The translations under genes and the position numbers were made by a program. Positions 33,960-45,004 of a stretch of 64,000 nucleotides of DNA are shown here, piece after piece (within the stretch, counting starts at the first letter, position 1; each line of letters begins with the position of its first letter). This stretch comes from Nectonema munidae. Lineage: Eukaryota; Nematomorpha; Nectonematoida; Nectonematidae. Below the pieces are notes generated by a model. That model saw nothing but the letters and a program-made list of their open reading frames with translations. It had not been told where the DNA came from and ran no database searches. Location of the stretch: assembly GCA_030549495.1 (NCBI GenBank), contig JAUIRK010000960.1:587501-651500 (forward strand), given 5' to 3'.

Positions 33960-35196
33960 AGTTTTAAACTTCAATCTTTTGGGCTTAGTTATCAATCATA
34001 ACTTTTCTTGGCATGCCCATACTTCTTCTGTTTCGCATACGTTGGATATAACTGCATCTCTAAAAACTGCTCGAAGTATTTTACCAACAGAAACAATGTT
34101 AAATCTTTATAAAACTCTTTTTTTACCCCATATTACATACAGTTTGTTTAATTGGGGTCAAACTACAGATATTACTCTGTATCGTATGCAAAAAAAAAGT
34201 ACTAAGAATCATATTTGGTCGCAAGAAACAATCTCACACAAACTCTCTTTTTTTACAAAACTCAATATTGAAGTTGAAGACTTATATAATGTGAAAGTAG
34301 CTAGTTTTCTCTATAACTTTTTGAACTTTCATCTTCTAAGTGTTTTCAATGAATTCATATCTTTTAATATCTGCAAAAATAGAACATCTCCTCGTCAGCC
34401 TATATCAATGATTCTACCTTTTTATAAATGTTCAAAATCCAGACAATCATTCTCTTACAGGCTGTCTAATTGTTTTAACAATAGTGCTTTTAGTGTTTGT
34501 TCTTATGGTCTTAGTTTTACTTCTTTTAAAAAATTTATAAAAAGTCTTTATCTGATGTACTATGAAGGTTTTATTTGTTCGATTCCTAATTGTTATGCTT
34601 GCAAATGTGTCCCCTCTACAACAGTTTAAATAACTCTATTTCTGAACATACTGTTTTTTCTTTTTTTTTCATTTATTCTACTTTCTTTTCCCAATATGTT
34701 TATATATATATTTATATATATTTGAACATTTAATATACTTACATATATACATACATTTAATATACTTACATATATACGTACATACATGCATACATATTTT
34801 TCTTGAATCTACTCATGTGTATACAATATATAGGTTTGAATATACATTTAATCCACTTATTTGTTCATAAATAAGCTCCATATTTTCATAACTTTTTATT
34901 AGTAACTACAGATCTACGATTTGTACATCAACTCCATTCGATTATGTCCTACTCTCAATATGAAATTTTATGATTTGAATCCTTCGCTACAAGTTTTTTT
35001 TTTGTTTTGGTTTGTGTCTTTAAGCGGCTCATTGGCCTTTGATGCTCACCTTCAAAAGTTCATTCTCTTTATTTTCTTTCCCTTAGATCTGGACTACATT
35101 AATGAAAATTCCATTCAAGTTTCACTTATATATTTTCTTTTCATCATCCTTTAAAGTATTGTGTTTTTGTAAATAAATTTACTTGTTGTTGTTGTT
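33960..35196 (+). mobile_element. 5'-truncated LINE, ORF2 C-terminus and 3' UTR
   Basis: A 216-codon open stretch (33,979-34,629) starts at the end of the RT domain (LGLVINHNFSWHAHTSSV, then SILPTETMLNLYKTLFLPHI and YSLFNWGQT) and continues to the natural end of ORF2 (SYRLSNCFNNSAF). The frame is uninterrupted, so the copy is fairly young. A 3' UTR of about 570 bp follows, with ataaattt and TTG repeats at 35,181-35,196. Everything upstream of the RT thumb is missing, the usual outcome of incomplete reverse transcription. It lies inside the ATTAATTAAC array. Confidence 0.85.
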
Positions 35197-35204
35197 AATG
35201 ACCG

Positions 35205-35345
35205 CACTAATTAATTAACTAATTAACTAGCTCACTAATTAATTGACTAATAAACTAGCTCACTAATTAATTAACTTGTCAAATAACTAATTAACAAGCT
35301 CACTAATTAATTAATTAATCAACTAATTAATTACCTAAATAATCA
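35205..35345. repeat. ATTAATTAAC-rich tandem repeat, right part
   Basis: This continues the array at 33,664-33,955 with the same 'actaattaattaactagctc' theme, and is displaced by the LINE. After about 35,345 the repeat degenerates. Confidence 0.85.
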
Positions 35346-36763
35346 TCACTGAGAACAATAATTAGTTCTACCCACTAATTAAATTAGTAAGCACTCTTGT
35401 CCAAATTTCCACTAATGAATTAGTCATTCTGCTACATAAATTATTTAAAAAGTGGGTATTTCAAACTAAACTTCAATGATTAAAATAAGTAAACTAGAAA
35501 ATACTTGTAAAAATAACTGTCCATACTAGAGCTTCCAACATTGCTATTACTAATCCAATATAGAGTTCAATAAAATAACATCATACTTAAAAATTTATCT
35601 AAATAAGTTTAAGAAATTTTTTAATTTATAAAATACACTTATTGATTAAATTGTCAAATATTCATAATACTTTTTTTTTAAATTAATTTTTTAATGATTT
35701 GTTCTAAGGATATCTTTAAAAAAGAATATGGAAAATATATCGTGAAAACTGATTATTAAAACATATAAATCTTTGCTTTTAACGCCATCTAAATTTCTTG
35801 TTTATACTTCAAATGAGGTCTTCTCTGCATCTTCATGAGTGCATAATATGTTTGCTATTAATTCACAACATTTGTAACCTTGAAGAAAATAATGAATGCT
35901 GCTCTGTCTGGTGTTTTATTTACTTATATCTGCGAAAATAGCGTAATTCGTAGCCGTAACTAACGAAATTAGTAAAATCATCGTTAACTAATTCAAAGAA
36001 CAGCTTTACTAATCTAATTATAGTAAGTGATACTAATCTTTTTTCTGAGTGCAACTAACTAAGTTACTAACTGGATAAGGTTAACATAACTAACAATCTA
36101 CTAAGATAGAATGGTTTATTGTAATCATTATGCTTCTAAAAGATTTCGGTAATAAAAGCAAAAATGTTAACACGAGAAAACCAACGAGACAGATAATGGA
36201 ATTCATAATGGCAAAGAGAAGAGCTGTTATAAGCAACCTATTTTACCCTATATAGCTTAAGAAAAGCTGAACATATAAAGGAGTGCCCCATATACAACCA
36301 ACAAAGTAAAAATTTCTGGCCACGTCGGTCACTGATATAAATATTGAAATGGCGTTCTTAAAGAGAAAATGATTTGAACATATTCTCGTCAATATTTTTA
36401 CAAGACAATATAAAAGTTAATAGTCTTTGAAAGATATATAAATGTGTAATGAAACGTTTTAAAGTTTCATAAAAAAGTCGCCATTTTATATTTTGAAATT
36501 TGCTTAAATTAAATGAATTTTCATTAATCACGTAAGCGTAGTGATCCAAACGCGAAAAAACATTTTTTATGATTCAAATGACGATTAACATTAGTTGGTC
36601 ATCGTGAGTAGAAATTAAAAGTGTTCACCCTTATCTATATAAAACTTCTTTTTTATGCTTAACACTTTTAAATTTAATATGCCAAGACTTTTTATGACTT
36701 AATTGAAAATCTTAGCATTGACGCGCAAGCTCAACAATAAAATAGAGTCGGATAAAAAGATCG
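35346..36763. other. AT-rich intergenic DNA upstream of neuropeptide gene A
   Basis: No domain-bearing frame is seen. Loose 'actaatt' echoes of the neighbouring array continue to about 36,080. It may hold distal regulatory DNA of gene A, but no specific site can be named. Confidence 0.35.
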
Positions 36764-36853
36764 TATAAAAAGGAGTGGATGATTCAGCAAACAACGTCAT
36801 TTTCTTCAACGAAAAACTTCAATAACTTTCAAAAACGCACACTTACTCTTCAA
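36764..36853 (+). promoter_or_regulatory. Candidate TATA promoter and 5' UTR exon of gene A
   Basis: TATAAAAAGG at 36,764 is followed 35 bases later by TCATTTTC (A at 36,799), matching the arthropod initiator TCAKTY. A short A/C-rich segment then ends in CAA|GTGAGT, a consensus 5' splice site at 36,853/36,854. This would give a ~55-base 5' UTR exon about 2.1 kb upstream of the coding exon at 38,969, which has a usable acceptor-like ..cgcatag at 38,967. TATA, initiator and donor are seen directly. The link to gene A is inference. Confidence 0.4.
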
Positions 36854-37183
36854 GTGAGTTTTCTTATTTGATCAGGTATTTGGAAAGCCATAGTCGCGGT
36901 GGGGGATTAAAATGTTAATTCGCACCAATAGCTGCGAATTATTTCATTCGGATCATGGTGTAATCACAGATTATTATAATGATAATAATTATTTGAAGAT
37001 CTTTCTCAGTGTTCAATATATTTTCATCTCTCGAAAGTAGGTTTTGTTACCATTTTCGCAAAATGCTTGTTATAGCAACTTTTTTAAGATTAAGCCATTT
37101 TAGTTCGGAAAAAAAGCAGGCCACTTTGATAAATCTCTATTGAATTCCATTGAAAATTGGAGTTCGTCTCCGTTCCTATACAG

Positions 37184-37535
37184 CAGGGGTCTCCAAACAT
37201 CTCAACCCGTCGTCCCCTTCACATATTATTATTTGCCTTTTTGTCGACCCCCATAAAAGTTTAATGAAAACTATTAATGATTATAGCTGCCTTTCTAAGT
37301 ATACATTATATTTTTCTAATAGGTGTCCTTATCTTTTCAGACTAATAATAATATTTGATCATGGTGTAATTCGCATTTTAATAAGAATATCGTCATTTTC
37401 ATCTCAGAGCCTAGAACGTTCAATCGATTCTCCATGGCATTAATCGACACTCATTCAACCCCTATGTTTTAATCGACCGCTTGACAACTCCTATAGACCC
37501 TAAGAGGTCGATATCGACCACCTTGACGACCTCTG
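37184..37535. mobile_element. hAT-type MITE
   Basis: The left end CAGGGGTCTCCAAAC and the right end, read on the minus strand as CAGAGGTCGTCAAGG, form an imperfect inverted repeat. The flanks ttcctatacag and tcctacag look like an 8-bp target duplication changed by a 2-base indel. A 'gtcgatatcgacc' palindrome near the right end is shared with the MITE at 50,511-50,820. The open frame at 37,150-37,443 crosses the border and is spurious. Confidence 0.65.
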
Positions 37536-37604
37536 TCCTACAGGAACAATAACCCTAAATGGGTTAATATTGGCATGGTGTGACTAGATTTCTTAACAGA
37601 TCAA

Positions 37605-37736
37605 GAAGCTAACTTGCTCGATGTATGATTTTATTTTATTTTATAAGTTGAACTGATTATGCTATGTATAGATATATATTTTCTTCTTCTTCTTCTTCTT
37701 CTTCTTCTTCTTCTTCTTCTTCTTCTTCTTCTTCTC
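37605..37736 (+). repeat. Retroelement-like 3' fragment with (TTC)n tail
   Basis: The ~60-bp segment gaagctaacttgctcgatgt..gctatgta is nearly identical to 11,221-11,281, differing mainly by a TTTTA duplication. Here a long TTC microsatellite (37,681-37,735) follows. At 11,281 the segment is followed by ..aataaagttcttcttctta. The shared 3' sequence followed by the same trinucleotide suggests a short, 5'-truncated non-LTR element. Confidence 0.6.
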
Positions 37737-38968
37737 GACCAGTAAAGAATATCCCTTCAGCTAAGGAAGAAAAAGATAACAACTTACTTCACCTTCAAAT
37801 GTTTTACCTAAAATAAAAATCGGATATATGCGTATAATGGGAAGTAGTACCTTAATTTCAAGGAAACAATACTAGATAAGTAAAATATTTCTTGTTCAAA
37901 ACTTCATAAGAAGATCTTTTCCGAAAAATCATATGGTGCCGGAAAGTGTTGAAGTAGGATTATACGATTCAGTTACAACATGGCGTAAAATAATTTGTGA
38001 GATATAATGATGTAAGATTTGGTGAGCTGAGTGTGACTTTTTACCAAATAATGCAAAATAAATTGAAATCTTACCAAAACTATACGAAATCTTTTTTTTG
38101 GGGAACAATTTAAAAATACTGCACTGTATTTCGATGTTTTAGACTATTTAGAATTAAAAAAAATTTAAATAAAATTTTCAAAGTCACATTTACATATTTG
38201 TGTCAATCGATATCTTTTCATCATTTACCACATGTAAAGATTGTACATTTGAAATAAATATGTTACAAAATGATGAGATTCCCTAGGAAATGAGAAATTA
38301 GGTTGGGTATACTTGAGACTCAAGATTTTTGTTGAGAAAAGTGAATAAAAGCTATAAACACCCATATTGATACATAGAAAGTAAAAATATAAGTTTTGTT
38401 AAAAAAATAACTTTTTTAAAAAAAGTTTACCATTTTTGAGAAAAAAAGTTAGATATTATTGAAGAATTTCTCCGACCTATGGAAAACAAAACATTCTGAA
38501 ATAGTTGATTCTGACATATGGTTTAGAAGTTTCAATTACTAAATTAGCTTTTATATATATCATTCATTAAAATTACATTTAAATTTAATCACTTTTCATA
38601 AAATTATTTAAGTCTAAGAACACAAAATCATTAAAAAAAACTATTTAAACTTACATAAATCATAAAAATCTATGCGAGAACCAAAAAATCATTACGTTTT
38701 TCACTATTTCTGTCTATAAATAAAATTCTGACAGCTGTCATAATTAGATCAAGTACATATTTTCGATATTATATATTTAACTATAATAATCAATATTTAA
38801 TTAATTATGTACAGTGTAACTTACAAAATTTAACAATCGAATATTATAAAAAATATATCTGCACAAATATCTTTGAGGGAATTAAAATTGAAAAACAAAA
38901 TAAAAATTCCCCCATTTCACTTTCATGACGAAGCATTGTTTTGTTTATGCTTTCATGCATCGCATAGA
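37737..38968. other. AT-rich DNA; proposed first intron of gene A
   Basis: No coding domain is visible. If the 5' UTR exon at 36,799-36,853 is real, this is the distal part of gene A's first intron, ending at an acceptor-like site just before 38,969. The two opposite-strand frames that cross 38,844-39,280 use non-ATG starts or are antisense shadows of the real coding exon. Confidence 0.35.
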
Positions 38969-41900
38969 ATGAAGACGATGATGTATTTACTGATTTTGGT
39001 GATGTTTTTGGCGTCAAGTACGAAATCCCAGATTTTCTTCTCCCGAGATTGGGAAGGAGCTGGTGGAAAGAGATCAGGATCCAGTGGTCTGGAAAAAGGA
39101 ATTCCACGCATTTGCTACAACCAAGCTTTAATCAAATCTCTTCCCTACATAATTGAAGTAGCGCATTTTATTCCATTTCCTTTAAAAATATTGAAAAAAA
39201 CTTATAAAATCTATTTCTTTATCAATCTTTGCAGAATGATGAATAATTGGAAATATCTTAATATCTTATTGAGTTTGTAATTTTTTTTCGTATGACCTAC
39301 AAATTTGTCCATTCAAAAAGGTCCACTTAATCCCTAAAGATGGGAAAGTTTTAGCAAGTGAGTTTTAATTGAAAGATAACTAAAGGATTTCGAGTGGGGT
39401 AAAAAAATCTAAATATATTTATGATTGAAAAAATAGGTTTAGTATTCTTAAAAGAAATAAAATGGAGAAATTGTTCCAATATATTTTTTTTATTTTTTCA
39501 AAAAAAACCAATGAAATTACAAGAAGTAAATGTAATAGCGAATACAAAATGATAAAATTGAAATTCTATTAATTTTAAAGGATCCCCAGCGGTGATTGGA
39601 TGTAGCCAACTGTCACTCACTCCTACGGTTCCAAAGACTGGTTGTACCGTGTCTATTTTTAAAACTTTATAGAAGAGAGTGCTTTTTTTATACGTCGAAT
39701 GCCCTTGCAACGTTGACCAATAATAATCGTTTTGAGCTAAGAACTGTAGTAACTCTATGATGAGTTTTTATTTTGAAACTACTTCCTTTACTACACGTAA
39801 CTCAGTGTTCACTAAACTTTTACAGGCATATTTTATCCAAATTAATGTCTCTTTTACATGATATTACCATTAAAAGATTCAAAAATACGTTCTTCGCGTC
39901 CTTGACACTGATTTTATATTTCTATGACTTTGTATATAAACATTTTTTCAAAAAGATTTTCTGAAAGAATTTATTATTCATTAAAAATATCAAATCCTTA
40001 ATCAACTTTTTAAAGTATATTATTTCATTTTTCTTGCTGTCATGTTTCGTTTGCCTCAATTATAGATGATACTGCGCATAAAAGAATTAGCCCGTAAAGA
40101 GTATATTTTCGAAAAAATTATAAAGGATCTTTATTCAAAATTCTATATTTATATTTTCCTTACATTTTATTTTCAGCTTTTTATTCAACAACAATAATTC
40201 ATGACAAAAATTAAAACAATATAGTACATTAAAAATTAAGAAATAAAACGGTTAATTCAAGTTTTGTATGTTAATTACTATTGAAACGAGAAATAATAAT
40301 CATTGCATAAATATTTTTATTTTGAGACTTCTAAAAACACTTTTACAAAAATAAATTTGTGACTCTTTATTCACTTAAAAAATTACTATTTTTGAGCTTT
40401 ATTGACCTAAAAAATCGAAAAGATAGACAAAAATATGGTTTAACCCAAATACAACCAACATCCCCGATATGTGACACCTTATAAATAAAATCGTCTGAGT
40501 TTATCAATGCCTTTTAATCAAATCTTCTGCTTTACATTAGATATCGTCTGATTATACTGATCGTAAACGGGTTAATCTAGTTTAAAATTCGTTTACATTC
40601 ACTTTGTGTTCTTTTAAGAAAAATTGACTTTATTGACTTTTGTTTGGCTTGGCTATATTATGACCTGTGATATTTTTTTACTTCCAAGGCTTTGTGAGAA
40701 AGATTATATTATTAGAAAAAGGACGAGCTTAGTAGCAACAATCAAGGTGAAGGGGAAAGAAATTAAGGATAAATGTAAAAAAAAAATGAAAAAAATGATG
40801 ACAAAATTTTCTTCAAAACTTTTTCATTGTGTTAGTAATATGGCATTGAATGAATACGAGACAAACAAAGATAACTTAGTTCTCATTTCTTGTATACAAT
40901 AGGTGTAAAAATGTTAAAAGATGCAAAAAAAAGCCCGAGACAGATTCATTATATAACGAAACAAATTTTTGGGTTAGATATTATCGATCTGATGACTAAA
41001 TTGTACACCACAAATGTAGCAGTTTCTCTTTTTTTCAATGATGTTGATTTGGCTGTTATTAATCCCTCTCTGTAATCTTCCAATAAAATTCAATTTTGAA
41101 AAGACAAGGACTTCTCTAAGGTATTTGTGTAAGATGATAAATCCATTATATACATATGAAAAGTCCAAACAAGCCATTCTAATTTTTACAATAACAATAT
41201 GACTCTATATTTATGTATGCATATACAATAATTTAGTCTTGCTTTTCTTTTTTAAATTTTCACCAATTGTTTTACTTTCTACACTCTTTTTTCATTGATT
41301 TATTTTCAAACTCTGTTGTAGGTTCTATCAGGTAGCGGCCTCTAAACGCTTCTGATATATAGGACCTTCAAACAATTATCTTTTTTTAATCACTCGGACA
41401 TGATTTTTTATTTTAAATTTCCACAATTATTTTCATTACATTTATATGACTTTTTTTCTTCCTCTCTGAGGTATTATTAACATATGTTTTTCTTGGATTT
41501 TATACATGGAAGTTAAGAGAGTCTTCAATTCACGTAAAAGTTTAACATTCACGCTTGTAAAAGAGCTTGCTGATGAATACTTGCAAGATTAGTGAAGTCA
41601 GCACTGGAATAACTTTTCCAAAGTACGTTATTAATTCCTCTTTCTTAGCATACATTAAAGAAGCGCCTTGATTTTTCTGGAAGGATAAAATGCTAATCTG
41701 TGATTGGTCGAACTTTCCCACTTTACATTTGTGAGTTTGAAAGAAAACTTTAATTGCAAGTATATCACAGCCTTTTATTACAGGATGCGATTTTCACATG
41801 CTCACTTCTAGCCTTTTCTTTTCCTTAAATTATGTTATGTGAACTCTTGAAATTCAAAATTGTACCAAGAAAAAGCTCTATCCATTTTGACAACTTTGTC

Positions 41901-44494
41901 CCGTTAAGTTATCATCTTTTATTTGTCTCTTTATAGTTTTGAACGAATTTTTAGCAACAAAAAAAAGATTTTTTATCGAATAAATATTGAAAGGAACTAA
42001 TAATACACAAAATAAAAAAGTATCCCTCAAAAGTAGCTAATGCGCCTGAAAAGATTATTATTAGAGAATTATTCATGTCTCTATCCCTAAAAAAATTTGC
42101 TTTGACATGGTAAATTCACTTTTTTTTGTGCAATATACTTTTTTTTTATTCAGCAATTTTTAAAATCTCGTATTTCGCTTTCAAAAAACTCTTTCAAGCT
42201 GCTCAACTTTACCACAGTGAAGTGATATTACTTGGCAACAGAGATCTCATTTCATGAAGAGACTAGGAGACAAGCCCTTCGTTTTTATATTTTTTAATAT
42301 TCTCATATGAGAGGCAAATTATTTGACAGATTTTGAAATCGATTTTATGTTCACACCCTTTCTGAGAATGAAAATTTTGAGTCCAATTTTGGTGTTTCTG
42401 TATTTATCACTTAGTAAACGAATATTTCACTTAGACTAAAAGTGTTCAATGCTCAATCCAATATCTACTTTTAATATCTCTAAATTACTTTTATTTTATA
42501 ATTTGATGATTCAGAATTTGAGGTTTTAAATGTCTTTAAAAATCTTTTAAATCGAATTAAAAAATTTTTTTTTTTACTTTTAAATTTTCGCCAAGCTTAT
42601 TTTTTTTATTTCTAAATATTTTCCAGTATTTATTATTTTCCAAACATTTTGATTGTAAATCCTACAATTTTATGTGTATTTTAATGGATATTATAGTTAG
42701 TGTCCGGAAATTCACCGTAAACAAGTTTGTCGTAGGAAAACTCACCTCAGGAATTTTCGCCTGGGGAAATTCCGTCTAATAAGAAAAATCGCCGCAAGAC
42801 AATTTTACCGTAAAATATTTGTGATAAAAGCAGTTTGGTTTTTGAAGTATACCATTTTATCTCTTTCAAATAACCAAATTTGGCGAAGTAATTATTTTTT
42901 TATTTTATCTTTATTTTATCCTATTTTTTATTTTATTTTTATTTTTATTTTACCTTATTTTTTATTTTATCTTTATTTTTTTTCGACTATAGTTTTTTGT
43001 AGGCAGACGATGGTTTGGCAGACGAGGACTGAAATTAGTTGACGATCTTAACTATATTTACCGAATAGATTGAAAATAGGGATAAAAAAATAAAAAAATA
43101 ATTACTCCATTTCCTTATTGGTTGTTTACTTATCAGAAACTTTGAAAGGCAAGCTTTTGTTCTTTGGAAGAGATAAAATGAGACTTCAGAAACCAAACTG
43201 TTTTTATCACAAACACTTGTTTTACGGCAAAATTGTCTTACGGCGATTTTTCCAATTTAGCATAATTTCCTGAGGCGAGTTTTCCTAGGGCAAATTTGTT
43301 TAGGGCGAATTTTTCTAGAACCATTTTAGTTGACTTAAATTTAAAACTAAACTAATTTTGCAACTATTATTAAAATTTGAACAGTAAATCACTCTTATTA
43401 TGTGAATCATCAATCAAAAAATACTAGTACACCGGCATGATTGGTCGTAAATATACAAACATGACATTAACAAATTTCTACATCAGCTTGATTGAATCAA
43501 TATTAATAATATTTTTAAAATACAAAAATATGACATGACAAAATAAAGACAATTTTTTAAATAAAGATGGGAAACTCGACAATTTTTTATAATTTGTGCT
43601 GTAAAATAGTAAAATCGAGAAAAAGTGAATAGTGAAAATATATTCTGTGAACCAGATCACATGATATGATATCAATTATTACGCTATGATTACAAATAAA
43701 AATCTCTAACCGACCAATTATTATTAAGTCAGGTTACTAAGGACCCCATAAGTGTTAAACTAGACACCCATAGCCCTAACTATGTTATATATCTTTAATA
43801 CAGACACAAATATACATAAACCTTAAGACGCCAAAACATTCACTTGATTTGTTCAAAGAAAATACGAAAAAAAAAATTAGTATCTGTTTTTTTATTAACT
43901 AAAATTATGTCGACTTTGCTAATATAAAAACTAATATAAAATCTTTAGATTGGATATCGTCTCGTAATTCTGGTAGTTAACGCGTTAACTAACAATATAT
44001 ATGTTTTAACTATAATATAATGTGCATTATTTATATATCGACTATATTGAACGAACAAATTTGTATAACTAACTTTAGTTATTTCATGGTATAAGAATAA
44101 ACCTTGTTTATTTCGTATTTTTAATAACAAAATTTTAGAAGTTTACAATGATAACTCCTGAAATTAAAGAATTTAATGCAAATAACATTTGATCATCTTT
44201 AATGAATAACTTTTAATAATTTAGCAAAATTCATATGATAATAACACAAAATAGGAGAAAAAAATGATAAACTTAATAATCTATCAATTAGAGCATCAAA
44301 TTCAAGCCATTAATCAATATTAGATTTTTTATTTGATAAAAATTTGTAGTTTTTTTAAGTGCTCAAAGTTTTTGAAATTTGTCAAAAGAAAACGACATTA
44401 GAAATCTTTCTTTATCTGGGATTTATTTATTTTTTTAATCTTTCATTTTCAGGAAGCTAAATCGATCGAAGAAGCGTGCGCCAGAAGAAAATGA
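38969..44494 (+). CDS. AKH/RPCH/ACP-family neuropeptide precursor, gene A
   Basis: This is a secreted peptide hormone precursor in two coding exons, 38,969-39,157 and 44,453-44,494 (76 residues). Residues 1-20 are a signal peptide starting MKTMMYLL and ending STKS. Residues 21-32 are QIFFSRDWEGAG, followed by Gly-Lys-Arg, predicting an N-pyroglutamyl, C-amidated dodecapeptide. The rest is an associated peptide with Cys49 and, in exon 2, Cys72 (22 residues between them), the usual two-cysteine arrangement of this family. The ATG at 38,969 is chosen because a signal peptide begins there; the open frame upstream lacks an ATG. The intron is phase 0 with donor GAA|GTAGCG (weak) and acceptor cattttcag|GAA (strong). 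Known ACP is pQVTFSRDWNA-amide, so W8, SRD and the Gln start fit the family. Phe at position 3 and the length do not. A convergent paralogue lies at 52,679-54,416. The receptor and role are unknown; AKH, RPCH or ACP subfamily is not settled. Confidence 0.85.
40440..40575. mobile_element. TTAA-flanked MITE, subtype 1, in gene A intron
   Basis: Ends are TTAACCCAAATACAACC and ..GATCGTAAACGGGTTAA. The interior matches the subtype-1 consensus in inverted orientation (aaaatcgtctgagtttat, cttctgctttacattagata). It lies inside the 5.3-kb coding intron of gene A. Confidence 0.75.
42702..43321. mobile_element. Long-TIR MITE (~165-bp inverted repeats), in gene A intron
   Basis: The left arm (42,702-42,865) and right arm (about 43,165-43,321) are reverse complements at roughly 75-80% identity by eye. 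Shared blocks include aggaaaactc, cctcaggaa, caagacaattt, accgtaaaa, tgtgataaaa and cagtttggtttttgaagt. The centre is a TTTTATT-rich simple repeat and a short unique part. No coding sequence is present and the target duplication is unclear. It sits in the coding intron of gene A. The open frame at 42,821-43,042 is spurious. Confidence 0.75.
43895..43988. mobile_element. TTAA-flanked MITE, subtype 1, diverged, in gene A intron
   Basis: It runs from TTAACTAAAATTATGTCGAC to ..GGTAGTTAACGCGTTAA and retains 'ggatatcgtct' and 'gtcgactttgct' from the inverted subtype-1 body. It is shorter and more diverged than the copy at 40,440, consistent with greater age. Confidence 0.6.
44453..44494 (+). CDS. 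Terminal coding exon of neuropeptide gene A
   Basis: The exon encodes EAKSIEEACARRK and a stop. It follows a long pyrimidine tract ending tttcattttcag, one of the best acceptors in the window. The exon supplies the second cysteine of the associated peptide. It aligns with the terminal exon of gene B (EGKKLLEKCQKQAG, 52,679-52,723): both begin with Glu and have Cys as residue 9. An AATAAA follows 84 bases after the stop. Assignment rests on phase, acceptor strength and the paralogue match, not on a transcript. Confidence 0.78.
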   Translation, partial: EAKSIEEACARRK

Positions 44495-44577
44495 ATTTTT
44501 CACAGTAGACGTCAACTCAACAAAAATATGGTTCACTTTGTGTCTTGTGAATTCCCAGTTTAATTGTTCTTTCTATC

Positions 44578-44583
44578 AATAAA
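44578..44583 (+). terminator. Polyadenylation signal of gene A
   Basis: AATAAA lies 84 bases beyond the stop codon at 44,494, within a short 3' UTR, and is followed by tttt..ac and a T/G-containing stretch. It fits the end of a compact peptide-hormone mRNA. Confidence 0.6.
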
Positions 44584-45004
44584 GTTTTAACAAAACGCAC
44601 TTTTTACTTTGAAAAGGAGAATTATTTAATGAAAGAAAAAGCAATATAATAAATTCGTTTATATTGAACAAATCAATAATGGAATAATTATATATCAGAA
44701 AACTTTGTTTAAGTAGAATTTATTTTACTGGTTAAAAATATTAGTCTTATAAGAAACCATGATAAAAGTAAATATAGCGTTTTATAAAAATTTATATAAT
44801 TGAAGGAAAAAGAACAAAAATATTTAAAGAATGTTATAAAGTGTTTTGATATGAGTGAATATTTTCAATTACCCTCAATATTTTTTCAAGATAAGCCATA
44901 ACCAGTTTGCGTAAGAATATAGTGTAATATTTTTAATATTAACAAATATATCTTACTCATAACTTTATATTTTTCTTATAACATTTATAAGAATTAAGCT
45001 ATAA

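Noticed and set aside
38873-39280. 135-residue open frame read from a TTG start
   Set aside because: The upstream part has no ATG and no signal-peptide start. The real start is the ATG at 38,969, and the part beyond 39,157 is intron read-through.
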